From positions 1,798,001 through 1,862,000 of the forward strand of contig JAGKQI010000100.1 of the NCBI GenBank assembly GCA_018806915.1: DNA of 64,000 nucleotides. The letters run 5' to 3'. Origin of the DNA: Phytophthora colocasiae (taxonomy: Eukaryota; Oomycota; Peronosporomycetes; Peronosporales; Peronosporaceae). Position numbers and translations under genes: made by a program. Positions within the stretch are counted from its first letter, which is position 1. Every line of letters starts with the position of its first letter. Positions 44,309 to 57,006 of the stretch are shown here, in pieces. The notes under the pieces were generated by a model, which was not told the origin of the DNA, ran no database searches, and worked only from the letters and a program-made list of their open reading frames with translations.

Positions 44309-45737
44309 TGTGGTGAAGCGGACGGAAAATTTTTCCCGGAGAGGCGATGTCAGCCACGAACCCGAATAGAGTCGGAACGAGCGACAGGGGGGACCTGTGA
44401 TCGCCAGATCTGGGTCGAATCAGACGAAGGTACGATGGGTCCCGCCGGGAACAGGCAACGGAGACACCGGCGAAGAAGCAGGTGGAGCGGTGTTCGTGGG
44501 TGATCCGAATCCTGCCGTGGTGTTCGTGGGTGATCCGAATCCTGCCGGAGGAAGAATGGGGAAATCAAGGATGTTCTCGCGCGATCAACGATGACGGGGC
44601 CCCAAGCGAGCATGATCAGCTTACCCTGGCGCCCCGAAGCCTCTAACAGCACGATCCAACTTCCCCGGGCGGCGACGAAGCGAGATCACGCAAGATCACG
44701 CAAGATCGCGCAATGATCCTCTCCCGTATAAGTGCGAGATCAGCTCCAGATCAAGGTCAACCCCAGGCGCGACGCAGACTCTTCTTGTGGCCTGATCCGG
44801 ATTCTTTGAAGGATCACCAAGCGGGATCAGGCAGTGACCAAGTCCCGATTAAGTACGAGATCAAGCTCCGGTTAAGTGCGAGATCAAGCTTCGGTTAAGT
44901 GCGAGATCAAGCTTCGGTTAAGTGCGAGATCAAGCTTCGGTTAAGTACGAGATCAAGCTTCGGTTAAGTGCGAGATCAAGCTTCGGTTAAGTACGGAATC
45001 GGCTCAAGATCAGGGTTAGGGGAACCAAGCTAGGGATCAGCTCTGTAGCCAGTGTCATGTGGTCGTAGGATAGTAAATCAGGATGGGATTAGTAGGCATA
45101 GGAATAACCATAAACAGACTCGAATTTGCCCTGAACCACTCAAGTGTCTTTGCTACGCCTGGAACCGGGAACTACATTGGCCCTACAAGCGTCAGGAAGG
45201 TAAGGATACGTGACCTAGTATAGCGGTTAAGTCTGGATAATATATTGGCCAGCTTTGCCCTATCTAGTGAACTATCCTTTAAGTGCATACATCGGATCGG
45301 AAGGAATTGGTTGTTTAGCCTAAGGATCCCGTCGAATCTCGCCCCCTCAAGACCCCCGCTATCGGAAGCGGAAAACAACGAAAGGAAGGGACTGAATCCC
45401 GAACATTGGACTATTGGAAGACCTGGATCAAGAACCAGGCACCCGGATCAAGGCTCGAGAACTCGCCTACGACCGGGATCAAGTACCCCGAGGTGGAGTG
45501 AAGAACTTCCACGCCGCCTCAAACCCCTGCGTCACCCAAGACCTTCTTCTCGTCCCAAGACATCTTCAGAAGTTACCTGGAAGAGCGTAACCCGCCTACC
45601 GACGGGTACACAAGGTGAACACTACACGCAACAAGATCACGGATCATCGGGGGACCCCCTCCGTTAGTCGGTGTCTGGGCGCAAGTGGCGATCGCGATCG
45701 GCCTCAACCAGATTTTGGTCAGATCCGCTCCACCACA
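44309..45737 (+). repeat. Element D copy 1, 3' LTR
   Basis: 1429 bp, nearly identical to 31691-33115. Preceded by the purine tract GGGGGCGGA (44300-44308) and followed by the target duplication TCCC (45738-45741). Confidence 0.93.
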
Positions 45738-45821
45738 TCCCCCCTGTCGCTCGTTCCGACTCTATTCGGGTTCGTGGCTGACATCGCCTCTCCGGGAAAA
45801 TTTTTCGTCCGCTTCACCACA
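45738..45821 (-). repeat. Element D copy 2, 3' LTR, inner 84-bp remnant
   Basis: Completes the LTR begun at 30373-31690; it is the first part of the LTR in reverse complement, ending CACCACA. The purine tract of copy 2 (TCCGCCCCC in plus reading) follows at 45822. Confidence 0.92.
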
Positions 45822-45924
45822 TCCGCCCCCAGCACGTAAGTTGAGCTGCCGCAGCTCACTTCGAGTTTATTTCCACATTCACCACCTGGAACACAAGTCG
45901 TTCAAGCGCCACCACTCTCTCGAA

Positions 45925-48723
45925 ATGTCCGATCCGCCTTCCTCGCCCCCCTTGACGCCGAGAACGCCCTCGAGCGAGCACTCGATCCGATCCGCCCGAT
46001 CCACGGCCTCCCGCTTCTCAACCCCCGGGGTAAACCCTGAGCTGGTCACCTTGCAAGCGAGGCTGGCCCATAGCCAACGGATACGCGAGACCTTGAGCCG
46101 CGATCGGGACCACCTGGACGACACCGTTCGCCGGTTGCGATCCGACATGGAGGATATGGAGCGCTTCCGGGAAGACCAAGCGGAGGAGATTTTGCGGCTG
46201 AACGCCGAAATCGCTCATCTGCGATCGGGAACCGGAGATGCTATCGGTGGGGACGCGATCGCCGCCTTGCAGGATCAGCGGGCCCAGCACGACGCCGAAC
46301 GACGGGAGTCTGAGCAGCGACTGGCCCGGATCCAGGCGCGGCTAGACTCTGCGCTCGAGGATCTCAACTTCCGGCTGGCCGAACTTCGCATAGCCGGGGA
46401 GACGGAGATTGAACTCCGGGATGAGCTTCAGGATCGCGAACGGGAGCTCGCCGCCGTGCGTCATGACCTGACCCTCACTCAGCGTAGCCTTGATCGCTGG
46501 CAGAGGAACGATTCCTCCCAAGGTCCACAAGCGGCTATGGCCATGCCTGCTGATCAGACTCGCCCGACGGCAGAGGAAGCTCGGTTGAGGTTGGAGTTGA
46601 CGCGGACCCAAGCGGAGTTGCTCGCCGCTCGAGCCGAAGTCGCGTATCTGGAACGCGAGGCAGAGGATCACCAGGTTGAACTGGCTCGGGCACACCTCGC
46701 CTTGGAGGACGTATCCGCCCCGGATTCCCGCGCTCCGCCTCTGGGTGCAACCGCCGATGCCGCCGCCGTATCCAGCTTGGAGCAAGATCTGGCAGACGCC
46801 TTGGGAAATCTGGAAATAATCCAGCACGACCGGGACCAGCTCTCCGTCCAGCATCGTGCCGCCATTGCCGAGCGGGATCAGGCCGTCGCAGACCTGGATC
46901 AGGCCCGCCTCGACCGGGATCAAGCAATGCAAGATCTCAATCGAGTAACGGTAGACCGTGATCGAATCCAGGTCGACCTGGACAATGCCACCCAAGATCG
47001 TTTGTCTGCCCTCGCAGACCTTGACGTGGCTCGTTCCGCCCGGGATGCGGCGACACAGGAACTCGACCAACTCCAGCGACAGAACGCGGAGCTTCGACAG
47101 GCTCACCAAGAGCTGGACGCTGATTATGCCGAAGCCGAACAACAGCTGCACCACGCCGAGGATTCCTCTGCTCGGTTGTCCTCGTGGATCGCGGATCGAC
47201 GGGCGGCTCGTGCCACCAAAAGATCTCGAAGCGCCTCCGCTTCCCCGGCCGTTCCTCCTTCCTCACGCAAGCGTCCGGCTCGGAGCACCTCAGCTCCCCG
47301 TGATCTAAAACCTGCAGCTACCGAAGCTCCCGGGTCAACCCAGCCTGTCACACCCACGGTGGTCCCGACCCCGGCAGGATCAACGGCGAGTCCGCTGGAT
47401 CTGTTGGCGGATCAAGCTTCTGGGCAAGCCGGAGGGGAGGAAACCGACACTCCAGCCGCTGATTCGACCCCAGCGCCTACGGATCAGTCCGGATCGCTTC
47501 CCGCCGAGGGTGATTCGCCGGATGAGGACGAGGAAGACTCCGACTACGATCCCCAGCACCCATTCTCATCGCCGTCCGAAGAGGACGAAAGCCCAGAACC
47601 CAGCAATGGAACTAGTTCTGAAGCCGAATCGGAACGTTCCAACGAGGCGGAGGACTCCGAGGAGGACGAGACTCTACACATGGGCCGCCAACGGTCTATC
47701 TCGACGCACCGGCGCGAGTCCGGTCAGGTTCCTCCGGACCTTCTGGCACCCGTGGATCGGGGTCTCCGGACGGCTCAAGCCCATCTCCAGATGGATCAGG
47801 CCCGCCGTCTCCAGGATCACCTCCGGGTTCCCCGTCACCGCCGCCACCTCCTTCCGGCGGTCCCTCGCCCCCCGGGCTCCGACCACCCCTGTTCCCGGTC
47901 GCCTCTTTCATTCCAGGGTACGATCGACAGCGTACCTTCGCGGCCGCTGACATCGTGCCGTGGGATCCGCAGGTGATCGGGCAGTATTCGATCGTGGGTC
48001 TGATCGCCAGTTCTCTGGGCAAACGGTTGTTGATCCCTTCGGGTTGGCTGTTCCCTTCCCAGATACAGGCTGGGCCTGCACCGACCCCCCGCACCGAATA
48101 CCTCCACGAGTTGATCACGGGCGTGAACGTGCTTGATCCGCTGGCTCTGGAGCCGTGGAACGACTTCGCGAACCCGGGTCCCCTTACGTTCGACCTCGAT
48201 CTGCATGAGAGGAGGGAACACCCCTCGCGGCCGTGGCCGCCACCTATCGCGTTCTGGAGGAACGGCACCGTCAAGCATTTTGGGAGGCCACCCACAACTT
48301 CGAGATCACCTCTGCCATGCAGGATGCGGATCTTGAACTGCAGCGGTATTACGTTGCTCGCAAGGCCCGGCGGAGTCGGGCTGGGTCTGCTTGGCGCCAA
48401 TTCCTCGCCTCCTTCCCCCCATAATGCGCAATCAGTGGTTCGATCTCGACATCCTGCTGGATCCGTTCTTCCTTCACCTCCCCATTCCGTCGGTGGATGT
48501 GGTTCGTTGGTATCCCGGCGTGGTCTCTCGGCGTGCCAACCTGGCGGATCCCAACGCGAACGTCCCAGAGCCGGCGAACCTGATCGAGGCTCTGGAGGAG
48601 TGTGACGAGGCGGATCCGTGGCGTAACCAGTATCGGCAAGACCCGGTCAACCATCCCGCTACCAGGATTCCCCGACTTATCGGCAAGTTCAATCCTCCTC
48701 CCGCTGGGGCCGCTTCTCCGTAA
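45925..48723 (+). pseudogene. Antisense ORF of family D (copy 2), frameshifted in the 3' half
   Basis: Same protein as at 41402-44205, here on the plus strand because copy 2 is inverted. The ATG at 45925 opens a frame that stays intact through the whole coiled coil, the basic stretch and the acidic blocks to about 47730. There, four bases are missing relative to copy 1 and the frame moves; the Pro-rich hinge and C-terminal part are then spread over two other frames, with more indels near 48210 and 48420. The lesions differ from those of copy 1, so the common ancestor most likely had an intact frame of about 930 codons. Confidence 0.68.
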
Positions 48724-49041
48724 GTCGTGCGAACTTCGATCACTTGCAGCAAGGCTCGGGGCTTCTCCCCGAGTTCGGATTCGGAACCCCTTCCAGGGCC
48801 GTTCTACATTCTTCCATCTCCATTCGTAATTCTCATAATCTCCACCCGTAATCCGTAATCTCCATTCTCACGGTCATTCCCTCGTACTCTATCATTTTAG
48901 GAATGTGATCCCCTTTCATCTCCATCTCGACATCCCGGATCACCATCTTCCACCGTCAAATTCCCTACGCACATGCATATACACAAATATAAAACTCTCG
49001 CTTTGATCTGGATTCTCCTCCACATCAGCTTCTTCGATCCC

Positions 49042-49066
49042 GGCGAGGTAACCCTGTCACCTCGCC
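49042..49066. terminator. Hairpin between the convergent ORFs of element D (copy 2)
   Basis: Same 11-bp stem and 3-base loop as at 41058-41082, 10 nt beyond the pol stop of copy 2. Confidence 0.5.
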
Positions 49067-49075
49067 TGGCTTCCC

Positions 49076-50454
49076 TTACACTTCTTCGTGCGACTGCATC
49101 ACGCCGAACCGGTTACGATTAGCGTGGTCACGTAGGAACGCGCTCAATATGGCCCCACAGTTAAGATCAGCTTCGTCGACCCACGTTGGCTCATCATAAC
49201 CGACCCAGTGCACCAGGAACTCACGATAGATCCGGCCGTAGCGAGTTCGTTTCCCACTTCGCATGTCCGAGATCCGTTCGACTTCGTACTCATCGGCATC
49301 CAGATCTGGAACCCAACTGTCCTCCGGAAGGAGGATCTCATCGAAATCGAGCCGATCTGCTTCATCTACCGTCAACTCGATCCGCGGTCGATCTGGGAAA
49401 TTCCGTACCAGCTTTAGCTTAGAAACATGAACCACCGGAAAGATATGGTAATCAGAGCCCGCGATCTCCAGCTTGATCGTGAATTCATTGAGCTTCTCTG
49501 CAACACGGAACGGGCCATGCCAAAGGTGGGCGAGTTTACGGGCATACCCTTCCTTCACACGATCTAGGTATAGCCAAACTCGTGATCCAGCTTCGATCTG
49601 ATGCGGATCGACATCCTCATTGTGCCGATCAGCTCGGTCCGCGATCGCCTCTCGCAGCTTAGCGTTGACCTGTTCTCTCGACTGCTGGTAGTATCTCTGA
49701 ACGCGATATCTCCACCGTCTTGGATCGCGATCGTGGCGTCTGGTCGACCCGATCGGGATCGTTGCTTCCAACGTCGATCTTGGATCCCATCCGTGTACCA
49801 AATAGTGAGGGTATCTCCCCGGACCCGATCGTGAGCCGTGTTAATGGCGAAAGTCAATCTCTCCGCATATTCATCCCAGTCCTTTTGATCGAGATCTTGA
49901 ACATACATCCTGATTGCCCTAGTGGCCGTTTGCACCATCCGTTCCGCAGTCCCATTGGCCTGTGGTCGGTAGGCCATCGTCGCCCGTTGTCGCTGCCCCA
50001 GGATCCTATTAAACGATCTGAAGAAGTCGGACATGAAGCCCGGCTCTCGATCGTGCCTGATCATCTCGCTAGCGCCAAATCTGCGGAACACGCATTCTTC
50101 ATAAGATTCCGCGACGGTCTGAGCCGATCGGGAGGAGCTAGCCTTTGCGATCACATATCCCGTGAACAGATCCACCCAGATCAGCAGTTCAGTATTGCCT
50201 TTGTTGGATCTGGGCAGAGAGGGTATGTGATCCATCGCTATGATCTGGAATGGGTATGTAGCTTGCAGATTCCCAGGTGACTCGCCCCGGATCGTGGGTC
50301 TCCCCTTTCCGGTCTCACAGTCTACACACTCGCCTACGTATCGCTGCACACCGATATAATCCCCTCCAGTGGAAATGATCTCGGATCCGCTGATAAGTGC
50401 GTCCGATCCCTTGATGTCCCCCTTCCAGAGTCGTATGGTAGTGGTGGAGGACAT
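49076..50454 (-). pseudogene. Element D integrase and chromodomain (copy 2)
   Basis: Minus-strand equivalent of 39669-41048, with the same catalytic motifs and chromodomain. An extra one-base change near 49805 (CCCTCAC against CCCCTCAC) splits it into 49564-50454 and 49076-49801. The frameshift in the zinc domain near 50360 is the same as in copy 1. Confidence 0.86.
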
Positions 50455-53400
50455 CCTGCTGTAGCGTTTCTGGAACCACGAGTCTCATCAGGCGGTCGCG
50501 ATCACCTCTTGATCTCGGCCCTGGTGGGCAATAAAACAACAGATCCTGTTCATCTACCTCGTACTCGGAAGCGATCTTGGCGTAGGATCCAGACTCGGCT
50601 CGAGTAAGATCCGCGATCTGCCCAGCCAGGTACTTCTTTAGTCCGGCGATCCAGACCTCCTCGTCCTGGGCTCGCCTGATCCGATCCACTCGCATCTCCC
50701 GGATCAGTTCCTCTCGCAGGACGGCGGCATCGGGTCGCGCTCGGGCTGCACCCGTGGCTACGGCCGACACTTGCACCGGTCGATCTTCAACTCGAGGGAT
50801 CAACACCTCATCAAGCCGATTTAGGGTGACCAGATCACACCGATCTGCTTCATCGTGGACCTCGATCCCGCTTCCTCGCTGCAGCGCGGCACTCGCCAAG
50901 CTGTCTGCGCTCCCATTCCAGTCTCTCTTCACATGGACTAGCTCATGATCTCCCCAATTCCGCAAGTGATCTAGCACCTTCTGTTTCCAGTAACGTCAAT
51001 CCTGGCGCCTTGCAGTCGATCTCGCCCCGGACTTGTCGGATCACTAGGTTCGAATCGCCACAAATGACCAAACGGCGGCGTTCTAACTGTGCGATCATGC
51101 CAAGACCTAGCAAGAGCCCACGGTATTCCGCTTCATTGACAGTAAGACTCTCCGCATAGTCTGATCTAGCTTTGATCACTTTCCACTCCGGCAAACTCCA
51201 CACGATCGCGCTGAAAGCGCCTCCTCCTCGTTTCACGCGTGTCGAACCGTCGAAACTTACCACCCATAGCTCCTCGCCTGGATCTACGGTGGGAATCGGC
51301 ATCTGGATCTTACGCCTTGGTTCCTTCTGTGGCGCGATCGCGATCAGGGCTTCGTCGATCTCCGATCTAGGCGTTATATTAGCTGCGATCGCCCCCAGTA
51401 TCTCATCCTCTCCCTTCGTACACTTCGTGATCTCGAGTGTCCATGGGGACAGGAGAGCAGACCATTGTCCCAGACGCCCTTGAAGGCCGGCAGACCTGAA
51501 CAGCCAGGCAAGTGTGGAGTGTCTGGTTAGACCTTGATCCGACGTCCCACCAACAGGGTGTAGTGTAGATCCAGGATCCGAAGTAGAGCCAACACCTCCT
51601 TTTCGGCAACATTATAGTTTAACTCGTTCGTCTTCAAGGTTCGGCTGGCAAACACGACCGGGTGGTAGATCTGGTCGTGTTCCTGCATTAGTGCGGCGGA
51701 AATCGCCCAGTCACTGGCATACACGATCACCACGGGTAACTTTGTCATGTCGAAGTGACGAAGGATCGGGGTCGACGCGATCTTGGTTTTCAAGGCTGTA
51801 AACGCCCTGTGTGCCCTACCCCACCTTTCGTCGCCAGCTCTTTGGGACAGATTGGCTCCGACCTTGCTTGAACAGGGGGGAGGCGTCGCCCCCAAGTTAA
51901 AATCCGGCGTACTATTCCCCTTTTGAGTCAAGGTGTCGGGGTGATCCATCCTGATTCGACTTAAGCGCAACGGGATCTCGATTGATCGGGTCCGTACTAT
52001 CCATGATCTTTCGAAGATCTGGTCGCTTCTTCAGTTCTGCGAACTCCACTTCACGTAGTTCATATAGGACCGATGCATAGATCGCATAATCCTCGATGAA
52101 CCGACTATAGTAATTCAAACTTCCCAGGAACGATTGCATGGATCGGAGCGACCCAGGAATGGCAGATCCGTCAGAGACTTCAGGTCTTTCGGGTTTGCCT
52201 CCAATCCGTCGATCGACACTTTGTGTCCGAGATATTCCACCTTATCCATGCCCCAGAAGCTCTTCGCCACACTGATCGAGAGATTCCACTTATCACAGGC
52301 CTCCAATAGGTCTTCCACCCGATCGCACATCTGATCCCATGTTCCAGCCGTGATCAAGATATCGTCGATGTAGGATCTCTGTCCTAGAACCGACGGGCGA
52401 CCAGGATCTTCCGGGACCCTGATTCAAACACATCTGTAGAGTCTTTCGTATTCCCTGACTGGGAGATCTTCAAAAATCCATATAGGGCGTTGTCCACAAG
52501 ACGTTGATAGATCTGAGGGGCGTTCTTCAGCCCGAACGGCATGCGATTCCACTCGAAGAGGCCGAACGGGGTGATGAAAGCTGAGATCGCGCGAGCTCGA
52601 TCGGTCATTGATACGACCCAGAATCCACTCGCCATGTCTAATGAACAGTACCACAGAACTTTGTCAAGATCTTCTAACAGGTCATTGATCAGAGGCATTG
52701 GGTAGATCATCAGCCTCGTGAGACCGTTCACCAGCCGATAATCGATACATAGTCGGATGTCTACACCGTTCTTCTTGATGATCACCACGATCGGCGATGC
52801 CCATGGCGAGGTCGATGGCCGGATGATCTTGGCAGCTAGGAGTCCTTTGATGAGATCCGATACTTTCTCGCGGAACTGTGGCGCCATCTTTCGGACTCGT
52901 TGTGCGATCGGCTTTGCGTCACCCACGTCGATATCGCATATAACACCCTTGGCCGCTGGAGGAAGTGCGTTTCCCTTTCCGATCAGGAGATGTCGCTTCT
53001 TCCAAATAATCTGTCGAAGTTTCTCGATCTCCTCCGGGGTAGCCGATCCCGGATTTCCTACTTGCAGATCTTCGATCCTGACTTCTTCAGTGGTGGAAAT
53101 CTGAATCTCCGGTACTACTGCGAGATTATCGGCTAGATCTTCGGCCGAAAAATCGCCACTTTCGTGTAAGTGGGTCTGATCAGCGTTCTCGATCCCTTCA
53201 GGAGATGTCGGATCCGGTTCATCCGTTGATTGATCACGCAGCCTATCGTCCTTGGCTGTCAAGATCGGGGTGTCTTTAACCGTGGGGACGGCATCGGCGT
53301 CGGATACATGTTGGATCTCGATTTGAAAATCTGGTTTTTCTGTTTTTACCTCGATTTCCTCTTCACATGTCCGATCTGTCCGACTTGGGGCCTGATCTGG

Positions 53401-53904
53401 CAAGCTCTCATTCGTCTCAGTCTCACCACTCGTCTCAGTCTCACCGCCCCCAGCTTCGCCACTCGGGGCCTTGTCGGAACTGATCGTGATCGGTGGGGTA
53501 TCCATGGGATCCGGTTGGGGATCGATGAATGCGACCTTGACTTCGGCCGTATCGGTCGGTGATCGCGGTTCCAATGTCGATATTGGTGCAGGATCAGGAT
53601 CGGTCTTGATTGCCCCACCTCGACGGAGTATAGATCGCGGCGTAACGTAGGTCGGCCGTTCGACCGACGGTAAGGGGATCTCTACGGTTTCCTGAGGTTC
53701 CGGTCTTGCGTCCACTGTCGCTTCTAGAGCTAGATTCTGCCACTCCATGTAACGCCGGGACCCGACCGACACAAACCCGGGGTAGCGAGGAACTTTTTCT
53801 TGATCAAGTACCATCCCGACATGTAATCTGTGATCCAGTCGTAAAATCTTCTCGCTCAAATTCGTGATCACTAAGTACCGAGTTCGGCCGGGTCCATTTA
53901 CCAC
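50315..53904 (-). pseudogene. Element D linker, reverse transcriptase and both RNase H domains (copy 2)
   Basis: Minus-strand equivalent of 36180-39808. The piece 53904-52384 joins linker and reverse transcriptase in one frame, without the TGA seen in copy 1. A one-base loss near 52425, after VFESG, then breaks it. Further breaks lie near 52160, 51950, 51520 and 50985. The YIDD motif, the Tyr and Arg replacements in the native RNase H and the complete second RNase H (50943-51302 and 50315-50977) are as in copy 1. Confidence 0.85.
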
Positions 53905-54781
53905 GGTGGGTACCCATTGGTCGCCCTCTGTTCACCCACAATTTCTCCGTCGCCGATAATTTCACTCTCGATGCCGGCCTCTTCAGATCCCCAACTGGGA
54001 TATGTAGATCTTCTTCCAATTTTACCGATCTTACCTTCTCCCCGTATAATCTCTTGCGACCACTAAGTGGGATCCCCACTTCATTAGGTAAGCACATCGA
54101 TCCCTTCGCAAGATCCATCCGGACCCCAGCCGGGATCATGAAATCCATACCCAGGATCGCATCTTGCCCGGATAGATCCCCGATCCAAATATCGAAAAAG
54201 TAGACCAGGTATCCTGCAAGCGTGATCTTGATCCTCGTTCTTCCCTCGGTGGTGTACACATTATCACCGATCCCAACACACTCCTGTCTCTGACTAGTGT
54301 CAAAGTGGCACCCAACCTTACGAGCAAAGGTGGTATCCAAGATGGATACCTCGGCGCCAGTGTCCAGGAGCAAGATCGCTCTTTCATGATTAATCTTGCC
54401 TGAGATCTTGGCTTGGCGGAACCATTTTCCTGGTGCGTGGTATTTCCAGTAACCCCTGGATTCTCCTTCCTTGAGATCCAAGGCCACTTCCGCACCAGAT
54501 CGCGAGAACTCATCGATCCGGGGAAGACTCGCGATCTTAGCAGTATACGAATGCAACTTACATGTATTACCGCGCAGATCCGAATTCTCCCTATCTTGAT
54601 CTCTCGATTTCTTGTTCACATATGCATAGATGCAGTACTCAGAACGCTCGGCTCGTACCGGTTTCCAAACCGGCGAGCGTCCTAGTTTAACATCTTTTCC
54701 ACCTTCTCGGGAAACAGTCCGGCATGTCGGGTCGGATCGTACCACTTGCGGATCTGGTTGTAGAATTCTTCCATGGGGCAT
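53804..54781 (-). pseudogene. Element D protease (copy 2)
   Basis: Minus-strand equivalent of 35344-36162, with LLLDTGAEVSILDTTF and AILGMDFM. It reads past the site where copy 1 lost a base, but gains one base near 53930 (AGAGGGCGACC) and then runs in a wrong frame to 53804. Confidence 0.85.
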
Positions 54782-57006
54782 TCTCCAGCTTCATGGATCT
54801 CCCCACAACCACGGCATGTATATAGACAGCGATCCGTTGGGTGGCCCCTCTTTCCGCACTTGTCACAGGTTAGACGTCTCCAGCAGTCCAGATCCGTGTG
54901 CTTCCGCGACCCACAATGCGAACAGCGACCTCTATCGTGATCTGGTTGTCTGCGATCCGTGGTCCGGCCTCGGTCCTGCACGTTCGTGTGTGATCGCAAC
55001 TGATCCTGTTGGTGGGGAGCGCCCCCAGCACCGATCGGCTTGTCTTCTGACGCGGCAAGATATATCCTCCGGAGATCGCCTTCAGAATCGGATCCATCCG
55101 ATCCGGATATTTCTTCTGATTCTGAGCTCGGATCTTGAGTTTGGATCGCCCGTACCACCGCTCGGGTGGGAGCTGCCGGGGCACTGGCCGGTGCCTTTTG
55201 TCTGTACTTCGATCCGAACGCAGATTTACGCTGCCTGCTTTTCGCCCGTTCCCGGGCACGGAGTACCTCCTCCAGCTCCTCGACGTCACTCAGTCGGAGT
55301 AGGGTCAGCCGATCAGCTAACTCCGGATCTCCCAATGTCTCTATGTAGTGGTCCACATGTTCTCGGCGGGCCTTAGGGCTCCCGTCCTTGATCTTCAGTC
55401 TAGCACGTAAAGCCGCCACGTTGAGCCGGTAGAGATAATCGAGAGGGTTTCTTCCGATCGCTTGCGAGCGTGATAGTATTGCCACGCGACCGACATACCC
55501 AACCCACAATATTGGGTCTGGAAACTGTCCAACAGATCCGCCCACTTGGTTTTCGTCGTTCGACTGAGCTGCCTGTACCAGTTCTTTGCCGGTCCCACCA
55601 TCAGATCTGCAAACGTGAGGCATTTCTCTTCTTCCGTAGCCTGATCGCGTTGGAACGCCGACTTGACTTTACTGATCCAGGCCCGAGCGCGATCTTCGTC
55701 CAGATCTTTACCCGCAAAATCTTTCAGATCCGAGATCGCTGAGATCCGGACCCGCTGGATCATCGACGATCCTCCTTGACCGATCGCCGCGGATGCGATC
55801 GTGGCCCGGCTCGACATCTGTCCCCGGAACTTGGTATGCCCAGATCGTCCGGATCGTATTCCCATGCATCCGGATCCGAGGCCGTGACGGACTCCATTTC
55901 AACATCTAACTCCCCTTTGATCGGCGATCGGGGTGTCGCGAGATTCCGTTCTTTCAAGAAACGATCCATCGCCATTTGAAAGTAGTCGTCCAACTTGTTG
56001 CTCGATCCAGTGGAGTTAGTCGTCGGCGCGGTCTGGTCCGTCCGGATCCGGCGATTTTCTTGCTGATCGGGCATCTTGACCTCCAGCTTCGCAGCCACCG
56101 ATCGTGTATCCTGTTTCTTCATACGCGATTTCAGGAACTTGGCGCCGGAGGGCCCTAACGACATGCGTTGCAGCCTTCTCGGGCTATCTGAGTCTGGTTC
56201 CGAGGTCGCTGACGCGTAGCATGACGACCCAGTCTGATAGCCTGGGTCGGGCGTCAGTGGGCGCTCGCCGACCAAGATCTTGAGGGAATCGAATAGATCC
56301 TGGGTCGCAGATTGAATCGCTTGCAGTTCCAAGTCAAATAGAGAGTTCGGGTCGAACTCTCCAGCCACCAAACCAGCTTCTTGGAGCAGATCAAGTAGGA
56401 TCTTCACCGCGTTCAGGCGGTCAGAGCTAGTCCGGGGCTTCGACACTGGTCCGGTGAGGTTACCGATCTGGCGGCCTTGTATGATCGTAAGAACAGGATC
56501 GTTAAGCAAGGTCTCGCTTAGCCTCTTCCTGTAGTAGGCCTGCTCGATCGCGTCCTTGGTGATCGTTGATCCTGGGTTGATCACATCTTCTGGCTCTGAG
56601 TCTGGAGCTTTCAATTTCGTCCGGGTGCTCTTGATCTTCTTTTTCTTGGTCGATCTTGAGGCAACAGTGGACTTGGTGAGCAGATTAGGTTTCAGCTTTG
56701 CTGATTCCTTATCGCTCGTGTGCGGATCTCGATTCTCATCGAGATCCGCAATGGCCCTCGAAGGGGCCTTGGGAGGAATTCGAGGTTTTTCTTCGAGATC
56801 TGGATTGCGATCCAGGTCTGCCTCGTGCCTGTCAGTAGAGATCCTCCCAGAACTCTGCTGATCTGTGGATCTTTCTGTTTTCAGTGGTGCCTCCGTCGAT
56901 CCAACATTCGTAGGCACTTCTTCCCTTGTTCTTCTTTTACCTTGACATCTTCTTGGGACTCACGGTGATATCCGAAGTCACCAGAAGATCCGGGCACGCG
57001 CACCAT
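54682..57006 (-). pseudogene. Element D Gag (copy 2), frameshifted
   Basis: Minus-strand equivalent of 33116-35443, with the ATG at 57006 directly next to the LTR. A one-base loss near 56930, in EEQGEE, breaks the frame. Others lie near 55825 and 55440. The core, the linkers and the three Cys/His knuckles (near 54770-54920) are otherwise the same as in copy 1. Confidence 0.86.

Larger units (their letters stand above)
31691..45737 (+). mobile_element. Element D copy 1, 14-kb gypsy element nested in the LTR of copy 2
   Basis: Complete 14,047-bp plus-strand copy with LTRs at 31691-33115 and 44309-45737. It lies inside the left LTR of copy 2, with the 4-bp duplication TCCC at 31687-31690 and 45738-45741. 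The interrupted LTR reads through cleanly when copy 1 is removed (compare LTR 57007-58454). Its layout is the same as copy 2 in opposite orientation. It has an intact gag but several indels in pol and one in the antisense ORF. Confidence 0.93.
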
